This document shows, piece after piece, positions 16,975-24,882 of a DNA stretch of 64,000 bases. The stretch is from an uncultured Eubacteriales bacterium (GTDB lineage: Bacteria; Bacillota; Clostridia; Oscillospirales; Acutalibacteraceae). The stretch is from assembly GCA_934444365.1 (NCBI GenBank), contig CAKSCM010000003.1:131524-195523 (forward strand), written 5' to 3'. Positions within the stretch are counted from its first letter, which is position 1, and every line of letters begins with the position of its first letter. The notes below the pieces were generated by a model. It made no database searches. It saw only the letters and a list, made by a program, of their open reading frames with translations, and was not told the DNA's origin. Both the position numbers and the translations under genes were made by a program.

Positions 16975-18126
16975 TTGGCTGACAAGAGAGATTATTATGA
17001 GGTGCTCGGAGTTGACCGGAGCGCTTCAGACGATGAAATAAAAAAAGCATATCGCAAGCTTGCCAAAAAATATCATCCGGACTTAAACCCGGGCGATAAA
17101 GAGGCGGAGGCAAAGTTTAAAGAGGCCAATGAAGCATATGAAATGCTGTCGGATTCCGCAAAACGCGCAAGATACGACCAGTTCGGCCACGCCGGGGTCG
17201 ATCCCTCATACGGAGCCGGAGCGAGCGGCGGCGCCGGCGGATATAACGTCAATGTCGATTTCGGAGATTTCGGAGACATAGGCGACATCTTTTCGAGCTT
17301 CTTCGGCGGCGGCGCCGGCAGAAGCAGAAGAAATCCGAACGCTCCGCGTCAGGGTGCCGATATTTCCGCCAGTGTGGTTATATCCTTTGAGGAGGCGGCC
17401 TTCGGTTGTCAAAAAGAAATAAACGTAACGCGTATTGAGGAATGTGCGACCTGTCACGGAACGGGTGCCGCCGAGGGATCATCTCCAAAAACCTGCCCGG
17501 TGTGTCACGGCAGCGGTACCGTAAACGAGCAGCAGAGAACCCCCTTCGGCGTTATGCAGACCCAGCGTGTTTGCTCAAACTGCCGCGGAACTGGTAAGAT
17601 TATCGACAATCCCTGCCGGACTTGTGCCGGAAAGGGCAAGGTCAGAAGAACCTCAAAACAAAAGGTCAACATTCCGGCCGGTATTGACGACGGACAGACC
17701 TTTGTTATAAGGGGCGGAGGAGACGCCGGATCAAACGGCGGACCGAGCGGCGATCTGGCCGTTAATGTTTCGGTACGTCCCCATCCGGTGTTTGAACGCC
17801 GGGGATATGATGTGTGGTGCGATTTTCCGCTTTCCTTTTCACAGGCGGCTCTCGGTGCCGAAATAACCGTCCCGACCATTGACGGAAACGTCAAATACAA
17901 CGTCCCCGAGGGGGTTCAGCCGGGCGATATATTCAAGCTCAAAGGCAAGGGAATAAAGCGCATAAACGGCTCAGGCAGGGGCGACCAGTATGTCAAGGTG
18001 ACGGTTGAGGTGCCCCGCGGACTTAATGAAAAGCAAAAGGAAGCGATCCGCCAGCTTGATGAGGCCTTCGGTGACTCGAATTACAAAAAGCGCCGTTCGT
18101 TTTTTGATAAATTCAAGGACAAATAA
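16975..18126 (+). CDS. dnaJ: Molecular chaperone DnaJ
   Basis: 383 residues. J domain with the HPD motif (KKYHPDLNPGD) near residue 34, Gly/Phe-rich region, then four CxxCxGxG zinc repeats (CATCHGTG, CPVCHGSG, CSNCRGTG, CRTCAGKG) and the C-terminal substrate-binding domains. TTG 16975 is preferred because GGGGGA sits 8 nt before it and it gives the canonical ADKRDYYEVLGV; the open frame from 16951 adds eight unsupported residues. It stimulates DnaK ATPase and delivers clients. Confidence 0.96.
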   Translation: MADKRDYYEVLGVDRSASDDEIKKAYRKLAKKYHPDLNPGDKEAEAKFKEANEAYEMLSDSAKRARYDQFGHAGVDPSYGAGASGGAGGYNVNVDFGDFGDIGDIFSSFFGGGAGRSRRNPNAPRQGADISASVVISFEEAAFGCQKEINVTRIEECATCHGTGAAEGSSPKTCPVCHGSGTVNEQQRTPFGVMQTQRVCSNCRGTGKIIDNPCRTCAGKGKVRRTSKQKVNIPAGIDDGQTFVIRGGGDAGSNGGPSGDLAVNVSVRPHPVFERRGYDVWCDFPLSFSQAALGAEITVPTIDGNVKYNVPEGVQPGDIFKLKGKGIKRINGSGRGDQYVKVTVEVPRGLNEKQKEAIRQLDEAFGDSNYKKRRSFFDKFKDK

Positions 18127-18171
18127 TTAAATTATTCTATTTTTAAATTTTTGGTTTTTTCGGAGGGGCAT

Positions 18172-19467
18172 ATGCGGCTATTATACGGTTTTTTGCCTGC
18201 AATATCGGATACGGCAGTCTACATAAGCTTAGGGTTGTCGGTTGTTTTGCTCGTAATACTACTTGTTTTACTGGCGGCGGTTTTGTCGTTTCGCCGGCGT
18301 GTTGACGAGCTGCAAAAGAATTCATCGTCCGCCGATATTCGCTTAAGGCTTGAGGAATCCGACCGCAATACCAGGGAAGAATTTGCGAGGGGACGGGAGG
18401 AGACCGCCAAACGTCTTGACAGTATGAATGCCCTTATAAGGGAAATGCAGAGTGAGAACAACCGCAGTAACGAAAAAATTGCCTTAAGACTTAAAGAATC
18501 GGTCGGCGAATTACAGCTGAGCAACGAGAAAAAGCTCGATCAGATGCGCGAGACGGTCGACGAAAAGCTGACCGCTACCTTAAAGGAGCGGATTTCTTCA
18601 AGCTTTGAAATAGTCGGAAAGCAGCTCGAAAGCGTTAATAAGTCTATCGGCGAAATGAAGGAGATTGCCGACGATGTCAGCGATCTTCAAAGGGTGCTTA
18701 CAAACGTTAAAGCACGCGGAACATGGGCCGAGGTACAGCTCGGCAACATCCTGAGCGAAACGCTTACTCCTTCCCAGTATGTTACAAATGTTTCAACCAA
18801 GAAAAACGGCGACGCCGTAGAGTATGCAATAAAAATACCGTCGCGTTTTGAGGACGGTACGGACGTGCTGCTGCCTATTGACAGTAAATTTCCACAAGAG
18901 GATTACATACGTCTTGTAGAGGCGGCCGAACGTGCCGATAAATCCGGGGTGGAGGAGGCGCTCAAAGCGCTTGATATCCGCATTAAAAACGAGGCGAAAA
19001 AGATATACGACAAGTACGTCGAGGTGCCTGTAACGACCGATTTTGCCATTATGTTTTTGCCGACCGAGGGGCTTTACGCCGAGGTTATGCGAAGAGAAAG
19101 CGTTGTGCAGGAGGTACAGCGCCGGCATATAATGATATGCGGACCGACAACGATAACGGCCTTTTTAAACACCCTCAGCATGGGCTTTAAGACCATTGCC
19201 ATCGACAAAAAGGCGGCGGAGGTCTGGAAGGTGCTCGGTGCGGTCGGACAGCAGTACGAGAAGTTTACGGCTCTGGTTGCAAGGGCCAAGAAGAATATCG
19301 AAACGGCCGGTAAGACCCTGGATGAGATCGATCACAGGAATTCGATAATAGGCAAAAAGCTTAAAAACGTCGAGCGTATATCGGGTGAGGAAGCGCAGGC
19401 CATCCTCGGTATCGACAGCATGAGCTCGGCCGAATACGGGGAAGACACCGAAGCGGACGAAGGCTGA
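18172..19467 (+). CDS. rmuC: DNA recombination protein RmuC
   Basis: 431 residues. One N-terminal membrane segment (about residues 14-40), a long coiled-coil (about 45-170) and the RmuC nuclease-like core with LPIDSKFPQEDYIRL, FLPTEGLYAEVMRRE and IMICGPTTITAFLNTLSMGFKTIAIDKKAAEVWKVL. RmuC limits inversions at repeats, probably by acting on DNA structures. ATG 18172 follows CGGAGGGG. It sits 45 bp after dnaJ with no terminator between, so it may be partly heat-shock expressed. A strong terminator follows. Confidence 0.92.
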   Translation: MRLLYGFLPAISDTAVYISLGLSVVLLVILLVLLAAVLSFRRRVDELQKNSSSADIRLRLEESDRNTREEFARGREETAKRLDSMNALIREMQSENNRSNEKIALRLKESVGELQLSNEKKLDQMRETVDEKLTATLKERISSSFEIVGKQLESVNKSIGEMKEIADDVSDLQRVLTNVKARGTWAEVQLGNILSETLTPSQYVTNVSTKKNGDAVEYAIKIPSRFEDGTDVLLPIDSKFPQEDYIRLVEAAERADKSGVEEALKALDIRIKNEAKKIYDKYVEVPVTTDFAIMFLPTEGLYAEVMRRESVVQEVQRRHIMICGPTTITAFLNTLSMGFKTIAIDKKAAEVWKVLGAVGQQYEKFTALVARAKKNIETAGKTLDEIDHRNSIIGKKLKNVERISGEEAQAILGIDSMSSAEYGEDTEADEG

Positions 19468-19606
19468 TTGCCGATAACGGCGGTGTAATTAAAGGATTGT
19501 ACCGGATAGTGATTGCTCGGTTACGGCAGATTAGAGTTAAACGAAACCCCATGCGGTGCTTTGCCATGTCGTACGCTGTCGGTGTTTTTTGAGTGTAGAA
19601 TATATG

Positions 19607-19651
19607 AAAAAACGGATCCGTTTTACCTTTTGGTAACGGATCCGTTTTTTT
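19607..19651 (+). terminator. Intrinsic terminator downstream of rmuC
   Basis: AAAAAACGGATCCGTT and AACGGATCCGTTTTTTT form a near-perfect stem (each arm is itself palindromic) with a 12-nt loop and a 7-T tail ending at 19651. The structured repeat begins at the next base. Bases 19468-19606 upstream show no gene. Confidence 0.92.
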
Positions 19652-19899
19652 GTTTCGGAAACCACCGGCTATGCCGGTGGAGGCATCCCGTAAAAAAAGC
19701 TTTAGCTTCAAGCATCGAGCGAAGCGAGTCGAGAATAACAATCCAAAAAATTCGTATGCACTCGATAAAAACGCCTGATGCCCGTTTACGGGCGGCGGGG
19801 CATTTGATGCAAGTGAAAAATCATTCAGTGCATCTTTAGATGCCAGCCGGTAAAAAGCCCTTCTAGGGCTTAATCAAGCCGCCGGCTTAGCCGGCGGTC
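19652..19899 (+). ncRNA. Structured 248-bp repeat, copy 1: candidate HEARO / omega-RNA-like ORF-less element
   Basis: The element matches 53211-53458 at 247 of 248 positions. Visible helices, in order: GTTT/AAAC; CCACCGGC/GCCGGTGG; AAGC/GCTT; a long-range GGCATC (19682) with GATGCC (19777) enclosing ATCGAG/CTCGAT; GCCCG/CGGGC; a two-step stem GGCAT-GATGCA/TGCATC-ATGCC; AAGCCC/GGGCTT; and a final CCGCCGGC/GCCGGCGG. It starts one base after a terminator U-tract and is followed by ATGA (19900-19903). This combination resembles HEARO RNAs, the omega-RNA class used by IsrB nickases, whose insertion sites are followed by NTGA. It carries no ORF of its own. The family call is from memory of the architecture; a covariance search would decide it. 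Confidence 0.6.
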
Positions 19900-19959
19900 A
19901 TGACTTTTTGTTTTTGTGCCGGCAAAAGCAAACTTGTGTATTGTCTTTTGTAACACAAT

Positions 19960-20250
19960 AATACTTGTGTTTTACCAGATAGGGACGAACCGCCCCAAAA
20001 GCGCCCTTTTTCCGCCATACGCACTTAAAAAATCTTGAAATACGCGAGTATATCAGCGGTTTTTTAAATACGTCTGACTGAAAAATTACATCTTTTCAGG
20101 TGCATAGCAGTTTTGTCGTGGTAAAATTTCTTTTTATCAAAGACGGAAAACGAAGCAATACTGCCGTATTACAAGGCTTTCCGGCAAAGAGAAAAAGGAA
20201 TTTTACCCGCCAAAACCGATTTGTACCTATCTGGTACAACACTTTATTGA
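19960..20250. repeat. Inverted-repeat module, MITE-like or decayed element
   Basis: The left end TACCAGATAGGGACGAACCG (19973-19992) recurs inverted at the right (around 20217-20236) as TACCAGATAGGTACAAATCG, 17 of 20 identical, with further similarity outside. Inside lies a long imperfect hairpin centred on AATAC-tgcc-GTATT (20157-20170): the arm at 20111-20156 (GTAAAATTTCTTTTTATC...) matches the inverse of 20171-20217 (GTAAAATTCCTTTTTCTC...). No transposase is present and the open frames here are by-products of the palindrome. A TTGACT-N17-TACAAT pair at 20260-20288 just outside could drive transcription antisense to the MFS gene. Confidence 0.5.
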
Positions 20251-20344
20251 AATTTATACTTGACTTTTTAATCGGCTTAATATACAATTTCAAAAACTTC
20301 TTAATATGCAACAGACCGATATATAAAAACGCGGTTTTAAAGTA

Positions 20345-21571
20345 TTATTTTTTTGCAAAGCTATGCCAGAGCGGAACGCAGACGGCGCAGATTACGGCTC
20401 CGATAATCGACAGGACGGTCCACATGCCTGCGGTCGCCCCCCAGCCGCTTTTTTCGGCTATGGCCGAAAAGCCCCATGTTGATATTCCGCTGCCTATGTA
20501 GGTGCAGGCGTTAAGCGTTCCGGAAATCAGCGATATATGCCCGTATTTTTTGAAATGAGCCGGGACCATGCCTATAAGTATCAGGTTTATCCCGTGCATA
20601 CATCCGGTAACCAGCGTGCACATGGCGGCGCTTGCAAAGGCCGTTTTAAGGGGCGAAATAACATACAGAACAAAGGCGCACACCCCCGAAAGCAAGAACA
20701 TTAAAAGGGAACAGGTCAGCGGATTTTTAAGCACCTTTTCGTACAATAGTGATGCGAGCCGAATGCTGATTATACTGAAAATCGGCAGGGCGGTTCCCGT
20801 CAGTATTGAAGAGGTGTCCTTAAGATTGCAAGTCTCGCTTATGAATACCGGAGTCCAGGCGGTAACCCCGTCGCGAAGCGCCCCCTGCACTATTATCGCC
20901 GCCATTATAAGCCATATAACCGGCATCAGAAAGGCATTTTTTACGGTGTATGTGCTTTCTTCGGAGTTTTGATCGATCGAGGGAAAATCGGGCACATCGG
21001 GGCAGCGGATGATCCATATTGCCGCCATAATTACACCGCATATTCCCGAAAAAACAAAAACGCTTTGCCATGAACATAGTGTTATAAGCAGCGGAGCGGT
21101 AAGGTACAGCGCTATGTTTCCGAAGGAGCCGCCCCAGGTTACTGCAACGGTTGCACGTTTGTATTTTTTGGAGCTTAAGGTGCTTACCATAATGCGTACT
21201 ATGGGTGGCCACATAAAGGCCTGAGCGAGGCCGTTTGCACACCACATTGCCGTAAGTATACCGGGCGACTGCATACAAAACAAAACGGTGAAATTTATAA
21301 TTGACGATACACAAAGCCCCGAAAAAACCAGCAGTCGCGGCTGAATACGGTCGCCGAAAACACCGCTTATTATCTGTCCGGCGCCGTAAGCAATAAGACT
21401 GCCGGTTACAGCGAGCGATAAAACACTTTGCGAAACCTCAGCCCTGTCTATTATCGCCGCCATTGCGACGCTGAGGCTGTTTCGCGTTACGTAGCTTACA
21501 AAATACGCCGCCGCGAGCAAAAAAACCGGTGATGTATTACACTGCTTAAAGCAAAATGCATGCCGCGTCAT
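20345..21571 (-). CDS. MFS transporter, organophosphate:phosphate antiporter-like
   Basis: 408 residues, about 12 TM helices. The N-terminus (AAYFVSYVTRNSLSVAMAAI, then GAGQIISGVFGDRIQPR) resembles the GlpT/UhpT (OPA) branch, including the Arg after the first helix and the GxxxGDRxxxR loop. In this family such proteins exchange phosphate for sugar phosphates or glycerol phosphate. Its start overlaps the phosphodiesterase stop by 4 nt (ATGA), so the three genes DeoR-phosphodiesterase-MFS are one translation unit. The substrate is likely a phosphorylated sugar or phosphodiester. No terminator is evident after it. Confidence 0.82.
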   Translation of the reverse strand: MTRHAFCFKQCNTSPVFLLAAAYFVSYVTRNSLSVAMAAIIDRAEVSQSVLSLAVTGSLIAYGAGQIISGVFGDRIQPRLLVFSGLCVSSIINFTVLFCMQSPGILTAMWCANGLAQAFMWPPIVRIMVSTLSSKKYKRATVAVTWGGSFGNIALYLTAPLLITLCSWQSVFVFSGICGVIMAAIWIIRCPDVPDFPSIDQNSEESTYTVKNAFLMPVIWLIMAAIIVQGALRDGVTAWTPVFISETCNLKDTSSILTGTALPIFSIISIRLASLLYEKVLKNPLTCSLLMFLLSGVCAFVLYVISPLKTAFASAAMCTLVTGCMHGINLILIGMVPAHFKKYGHISLISGTLNACTYIGSGISTWGFSAIAEKSGWGATAGMWTVLSIIGAVICAVCVPLWHSFAKK

Positions 21572-22332
21572 ATAAGGCTTTTGCCTTCCCAGGTGTCGTT
21601 CGGCTCGGTGTCGAGCAGTTTGGCGACGGTGGGAGCTATATCTATAATGTTGGCATTTTCAATTATCTTGCCTTTTTCAAACGGCTTGCCCTCTAATATA
21701 ATCGGAATGGTCATATCCTCAGGCATATCGGTACCGTGCATGCGCGCGTGTCCGCCGTGATCGGCCGTTACAATAACGCAATATTCGTCGCCGAGGGATT
21801 TGCGTATGCGGTTAATGCAGTCCCACGACGAATGTACGGCGGTCATGTATTCGTCCGACATCCAGGTGTAAGCATGGCCGGCCTCATCGACCCATCCGAG
21901 ATATACAAAGGAAAAGTCAGGCGAGTGTTTTACTATGTATTCGATCGCATTTTCGGTAACGGCGAGATTGCTTTCTTCAAAGCCGTGGCCGTATCCCGAG
22001 CAGAAGTAGGAGAAATCAAGATATCCGGGACGGGAAAGATCGCGAAGCTCCTCCCAGTTGTAAAAAAATGCGCAGTGCTTTTTGTTGTCGCCGAGCTGTT
22101 CGCAAAGGCCCTTTACGGGACGGACCTGAGGCATATAAACGTTGGTTGTGGTGCCGTGACGCTCAGGGGTTACGCTGTGGAAAAGCGACATATGGCAAGG
22201 CAGGGTTACCGAGGGCAGCACGGTGGTGCCTTTAAGACAGACGCTCGAGTTTTCAAGCATATCGCGGGCCTCGGGCAGATCGGATATTGCGTCCGGCCTC
22301 ATTCCGTCAACCAAGATCAAAACAACTTTCAT
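21568..22332 (-). CDS. Alkaline-phosphatase-superfamily nucleotide pyrophosphatase/phosphodiesterase
   Basis: 254 residues beginning MKVVLILVDGMRPDAI. Metal and nucleophile positions are visible: Asp in LILVDGMRPD, Thr nucleophile in LPSVTLPCHMSLF (about residue 42), GWVDEAGH (Asp-x-x-x-His, about 145), TADHGGH (about 190) and His/Asp near HGTDMPED. This is the NPP-type phosphodiesterase pattern. There is no signal peptide, so it acts in the cytoplasm, presumably on substrate delivered by the co-translated MFS transporter. Four-base overlaps link it to both neighbours. Confidence 0.85.
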   Translation of the reverse strand: MKVVLILVDGMRPDAISDLPEARDMLENSSVCLKGTTVLPSVTLPCHMSLFHSVTPERHGTTTNVYMPQVRPVKGLCEQLGDNKKHCAFFYNWEELRDLSRPGYLDFSYFCSGYGHGFEESNLAVTENAIEYIVKHSPDFSFVYLGWVDEAGHAYTWMSDEYMTAVHSSWDCINRIRKSLGDEYCVIVTADHGGHARMHGTDMPEDMTIPIILEGKPFEKGKIIENANIIDIAPTVAKLLDTEPNDTWEGKSLI

Positions 22333-23114
22333 AAATGTTCCTCTTTTCCTGTTATTAAACTTATTCCGCTTTCGGAATAAAGCTCGGTTATCTGTTCCGA
22401 AATTTCCGAGTCGGTTATGTATCTGTACTCGCTTTTGGTTTCGGAAACGCTGTAAAGTGCCCGATGTTCAAATTTTGAACTGTCGGCGAGTATAAAAACC
22501 TCGTCGGAATTGGAAATAAGGAGCTTTTGAAGCGGGCATAATTCCTCCAGATGGTCGCATATCCCGTTTTTCAGCGAAACGGCATAGGGGAATATAAAGC
22601 ATTTTTGCATATTGAGTCTTGAAAGTGTGTCCTCCGTTACGGTGCCGTAAAAGGCGTGTTCGTATTCGTAATAGCGTCCTCCGCAAAGTATCACATTGAA
22701 ATTTTTGTGCCTGTAAAGCTCTTTAAAAACGTCAAGCGATGAGGTTATTACGGTGAGGTTGCAAAAGTGTTTTTTCAGCTCGTTTGTAAAATACATCGCC
22801 GTACTGCCGACATCCATTCCTATTATATCTCCCTCGTTTATAAACGAGACGGCGGTGGCGCAAAGTTCTTCTTTAAGCTTATCGTTTTCGGATAAACGGT
22901 AATTAAGGTCCTTAAGCGGTTTGGTTTTGCATGCCGACACCGCACCGCCGTGCACTCGCTGTAAAAGATTGTTTTTTTCCATTGCGAGAAGGTCGCGGCG
23001 TATGGTTTCAATCGAGACCGTGAATATATCCATAAGCTCCTTGACCGTGACTGCTCCGTTCTTTTCCAAAAGCTGTTCTATTTTATTCTGCCGTTCCTGC
23101 GCAAACAAATCCAA
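22329..23114 (-). CDS. DeoR/GlpR family transcriptional regulator
   Basis: 261 residues. N-terminal DeoR helix-turn-helix: RQNKIEQLLEKNGAVTVKELMDIFTVSIETIRRDLLAMEKNNLLQRVHGGAV, then a sugar-isomerase-like effector domain (GDIIGMDVGSTAMYFTNEL) that in this family binds phosphorylated sugars. Start is TTG 23114, with AAGGAG 5 nt upstream. First gene of the operon with the phosphodiesterase and MFS genes; it probably controls that operon and the divergent beta-helix gene. Confidence 0.9.
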   Translation of the reverse strand: MDLFAQERQNKIEQLLEKNGAVTVKELMDIFTVSIETIRRDLLAMEKNNLLQRVHGGAVSACKTKPLKDLNYRLSENDKLKEELCATAVSFINEGDIIGMDVGSTAMYFTNELKKHFCNLTVITSSLDVFKELYRHKNFNVILCGGRYYEYEHAFYGTVTEDTLSRLNMQKCFIFPYAVSLKNGICDHLEELCPLQKLLISNSDEVFILADSSKFEHRALYSVSETKSEYRYITDSEISEQITELYSESGISLITGKEEHL

Positions 23115-23134
23115 CCAACTCCTTACGATTCCAC

Positions 23135-23163
23135 ATTATAAACCGTTTTACCGTGTGTGTCAA
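23135..23163 (-). promoter_or_regulatory. Consensus sigma-A promoter of the DeoR operon
   Basis: Minus strand TTGACA (23158-23163), 17-nt spacer, TATAAT (23135-23140). The spacer contains two ACGGT repeats 9 bp apart (CACGGTAAAACGGTT), a possible DeoR operator. The divergent beta-helix gene starts 54 bp beyond the -35. Confidence 0.85.
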
Positions 23164-23216
23164 GCACATAGTATATATTTTTTCGAAAATTATTAAAAAA
23201 TAGAGAGGTGGATGTT

Positions 23217-24587
23217 ATGTCAACCGTAAAAACAATCTATGCCGGCAGCGTTGCAAAGCTCGACAGCAACGTTTTCACCGGAGGAGGAACCGATGATACC
23301 GCCGCGTTGCAGGCCGTTCTTGATACGGCGAAGGATAACGGAGGTGTACATCTCATAATGGACGGCGCCGCACTTGTAAGCGGACTGGTCGTTTATTCCG
23401 GAACCACTATTGAGGCGCTCAATAAAAACTGCGGATTTTTCCAGAAGGCCGGCTCCAACCGCTCGATTGTCACCAATGCCGACTGGCAGCGCGACGAGCG
23501 AAATGTGCGCAATATCTCTCTTATAGGCGGAACCTACAATCAGGATTGCACAAATCAGCTCCACCACGTGGATGCAACGCCGGAAATGAAGGGCGCTAAC
23601 TGCTTTGAGGGGATACACGGCGTGTGCGCGCTGGAATTCTGCGGCGTTGAAAATCTGCTTGTGCGCGATATTGACATACTTGATTTTCGTACCTATGCCT
23701 TTATGCTTACCAACTTCAAAAGGGCGACTATTGAGGATGTATGGATCGATCTTCCGCACCGTATGCATGCCCAGAATCAGGACGGTTTTCATTTTTGGGG
23801 ACCCGGTCAGTTTTTGACGGTTCGCAATGTGGGCGGTAAGGTCGGCGATGATTTTATGAACATAGGTCCGGACGAAGGAGATTTAAAATCCGATATAACC
23901 GACGTTATTGTCGACGGAGTCTTTTTGGATGACGCCGATCAGGCCATACGCATTCTTTCGAGAGGAACGGGTCTTGTCGACCGCTGCACCATCCGCAATG
24001 TTCACGGATCGTACCGCAGCTTCGGATTTTATATAAACAGCTGGTTCCCCGATGTGACCGCCGGAAATTTCGGCGACATATTTATAGAAAATGTTAATCT
24101 TACCCATACCGAGCCGAACTATGATTACCGTCCGCCCATGCTGTTTTCGGTCGGTGGGGATATACGCTGCCTGACCCTTAAAAACATACGCCACGAATAT
24201 CCCACGGATAACCGTGTAATTGGGGAATTCGGACTGCCGTTTTATGCGACGACACCTCTTACCGTAGCCGATTACGAATATCCGGGACAGGTCGATCATG
24301 TTATTAAAAACCTTATTATCGACGGTGTAACCGTAATTGAAAACAGTGATTCCGAGAATATGGATAAATTTGCGGTTTACGGACATATAGGAAATATGAT
24401 AGTAAAAAATGTCCTGTCGGTAAAGGACGAGGGTGTTTCCCGCTCGGGCGATATAATAAAGATCGAAAAACCCGGCAGTGTCGATACACTTATTGTCAAC
24501 AATGTATTTTCCGTAGGGAACAATAATGTAATATCCGGTAAGGAAGCCGTATCCGAGCTGTTGCAGTCGGAGATTATCGAAAAGTAA
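23217..24587 (+). CDS. Right-handed beta-helix protein, GH28 (polygalacturonase)-like
   Basis: 456 residues. It opens with GGGTDDTAALQAVLDTAKDNGG, the usual first turn of pectate-lyase-fold proteins, then repeated strands with Asn ladders (NVRNISLIGG, VENLLVRDIDI, ITDVIVDGVF, IKNLIIDGVTV). GH28-like active-site stretches are NQDGFHFWGP (for NTDG) near residue 190 and KVGDDFMNI (GDD) near 213; the usual GHG histidine motif is not clear. There is no signal peptide, so a cytoplasmic substrate is expected. ATG 23217 is preferred over GTG 23208, because AGAGG at 23204-23208 then has proper spacing. Divergent from the DeoR operon. Confidence 0.75.
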   Translation: MSTVKTIYAGSVAKLDSNVFTGGGTDDTAALQAVLDTAKDNGGVHLIMDGAALVSGLVVYSGTTIEALNKNCGFFQKAGSNRSIVTNADWQRDERNVRNISLIGGTYNQDCTNQLHHVDATPEMKGANCFEGIHGVCALEFCGVENLLVRDIDILDFRTYAFMLTNFKRATIEDVWIDLPHRMHAQNQDGFHFWGPGQFLTVRNVGGKVGDDFMNIGPDEGDLKSDITDVIVDGVFLDDADQAIRILSRGTGLVDRCTIRNVHGSYRSFGFYINSWFPDVTAGNFGDIFIENVNLTHTEPNYDYRPPMLFSVGGDIRCLTLKNIRHEYPTDNRVIGEFGLPFYATTPLTVADYEYPGQVDHVIKNLIIDGVTVIENSDSENMDKFAVYGHIGNMIVKNVLSVKDEGVSRSGDIIKIEKPGSVDTLIVNNVFSVGNNNVISGKEAVSELLQSEIIEK

Positions 24588-24618
24588 ATAATAAGCGTGT
24601 CTGAAAGCTTAAAAAATG

Positions 24619-24656
24619 AAAAAGTGTTGTATCGACCGGATACAGCACTTTTTTTA
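24619..24656 (+). terminator. Intrinsic terminator after the beta-helix gene
   Basis: AAAAGTGTTGTATC and GATACAGCACTTTT form a 13-bp stem with a short loop (one G-U pair) followed by T-rich sequence. Between it and spoIVB (24657-24882) I see AT-rich DNA with no gene and no confident promoter. Confidence 0.9.
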
Positions 24657-24882
24657 TATAAAAATTTAAAGGTAATAAAATTTGCATTTTAGTCCGTTTA
24701 ATCATTTTTTTCACTTAAATATATTGTGCCGGTTATGCGCAAATTATAAGTAAAGCTTTAAAAAAATAAAGCCGTTAAAACAGTCAACAATAAAACGGAA
24801 GGGATATATTGCCTTATAAATGCTGCGCCGCAAGGAATCAAGCGCATCTCGGTGCAACACAGGCAAAAACGGAGGTGAAAAA

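Noticed and set aside
19361..19741. Minus-strand frames at 19361-19741 and 53091-53420 sharing a 30-residue peptide
   Set aside because: The shared peptide arises only because both frames run through the two copies of the 248-bp structured repeat; there is no start site, no family resemblance, and the upstream parts differ completely.
20096..20501. Opposing frames at 20096-20311 and 20100-20501 that encode similar peptides
   Set aside because: They are both strands of the internal palindrome; neither has a ribosome site or resembles a known protein.
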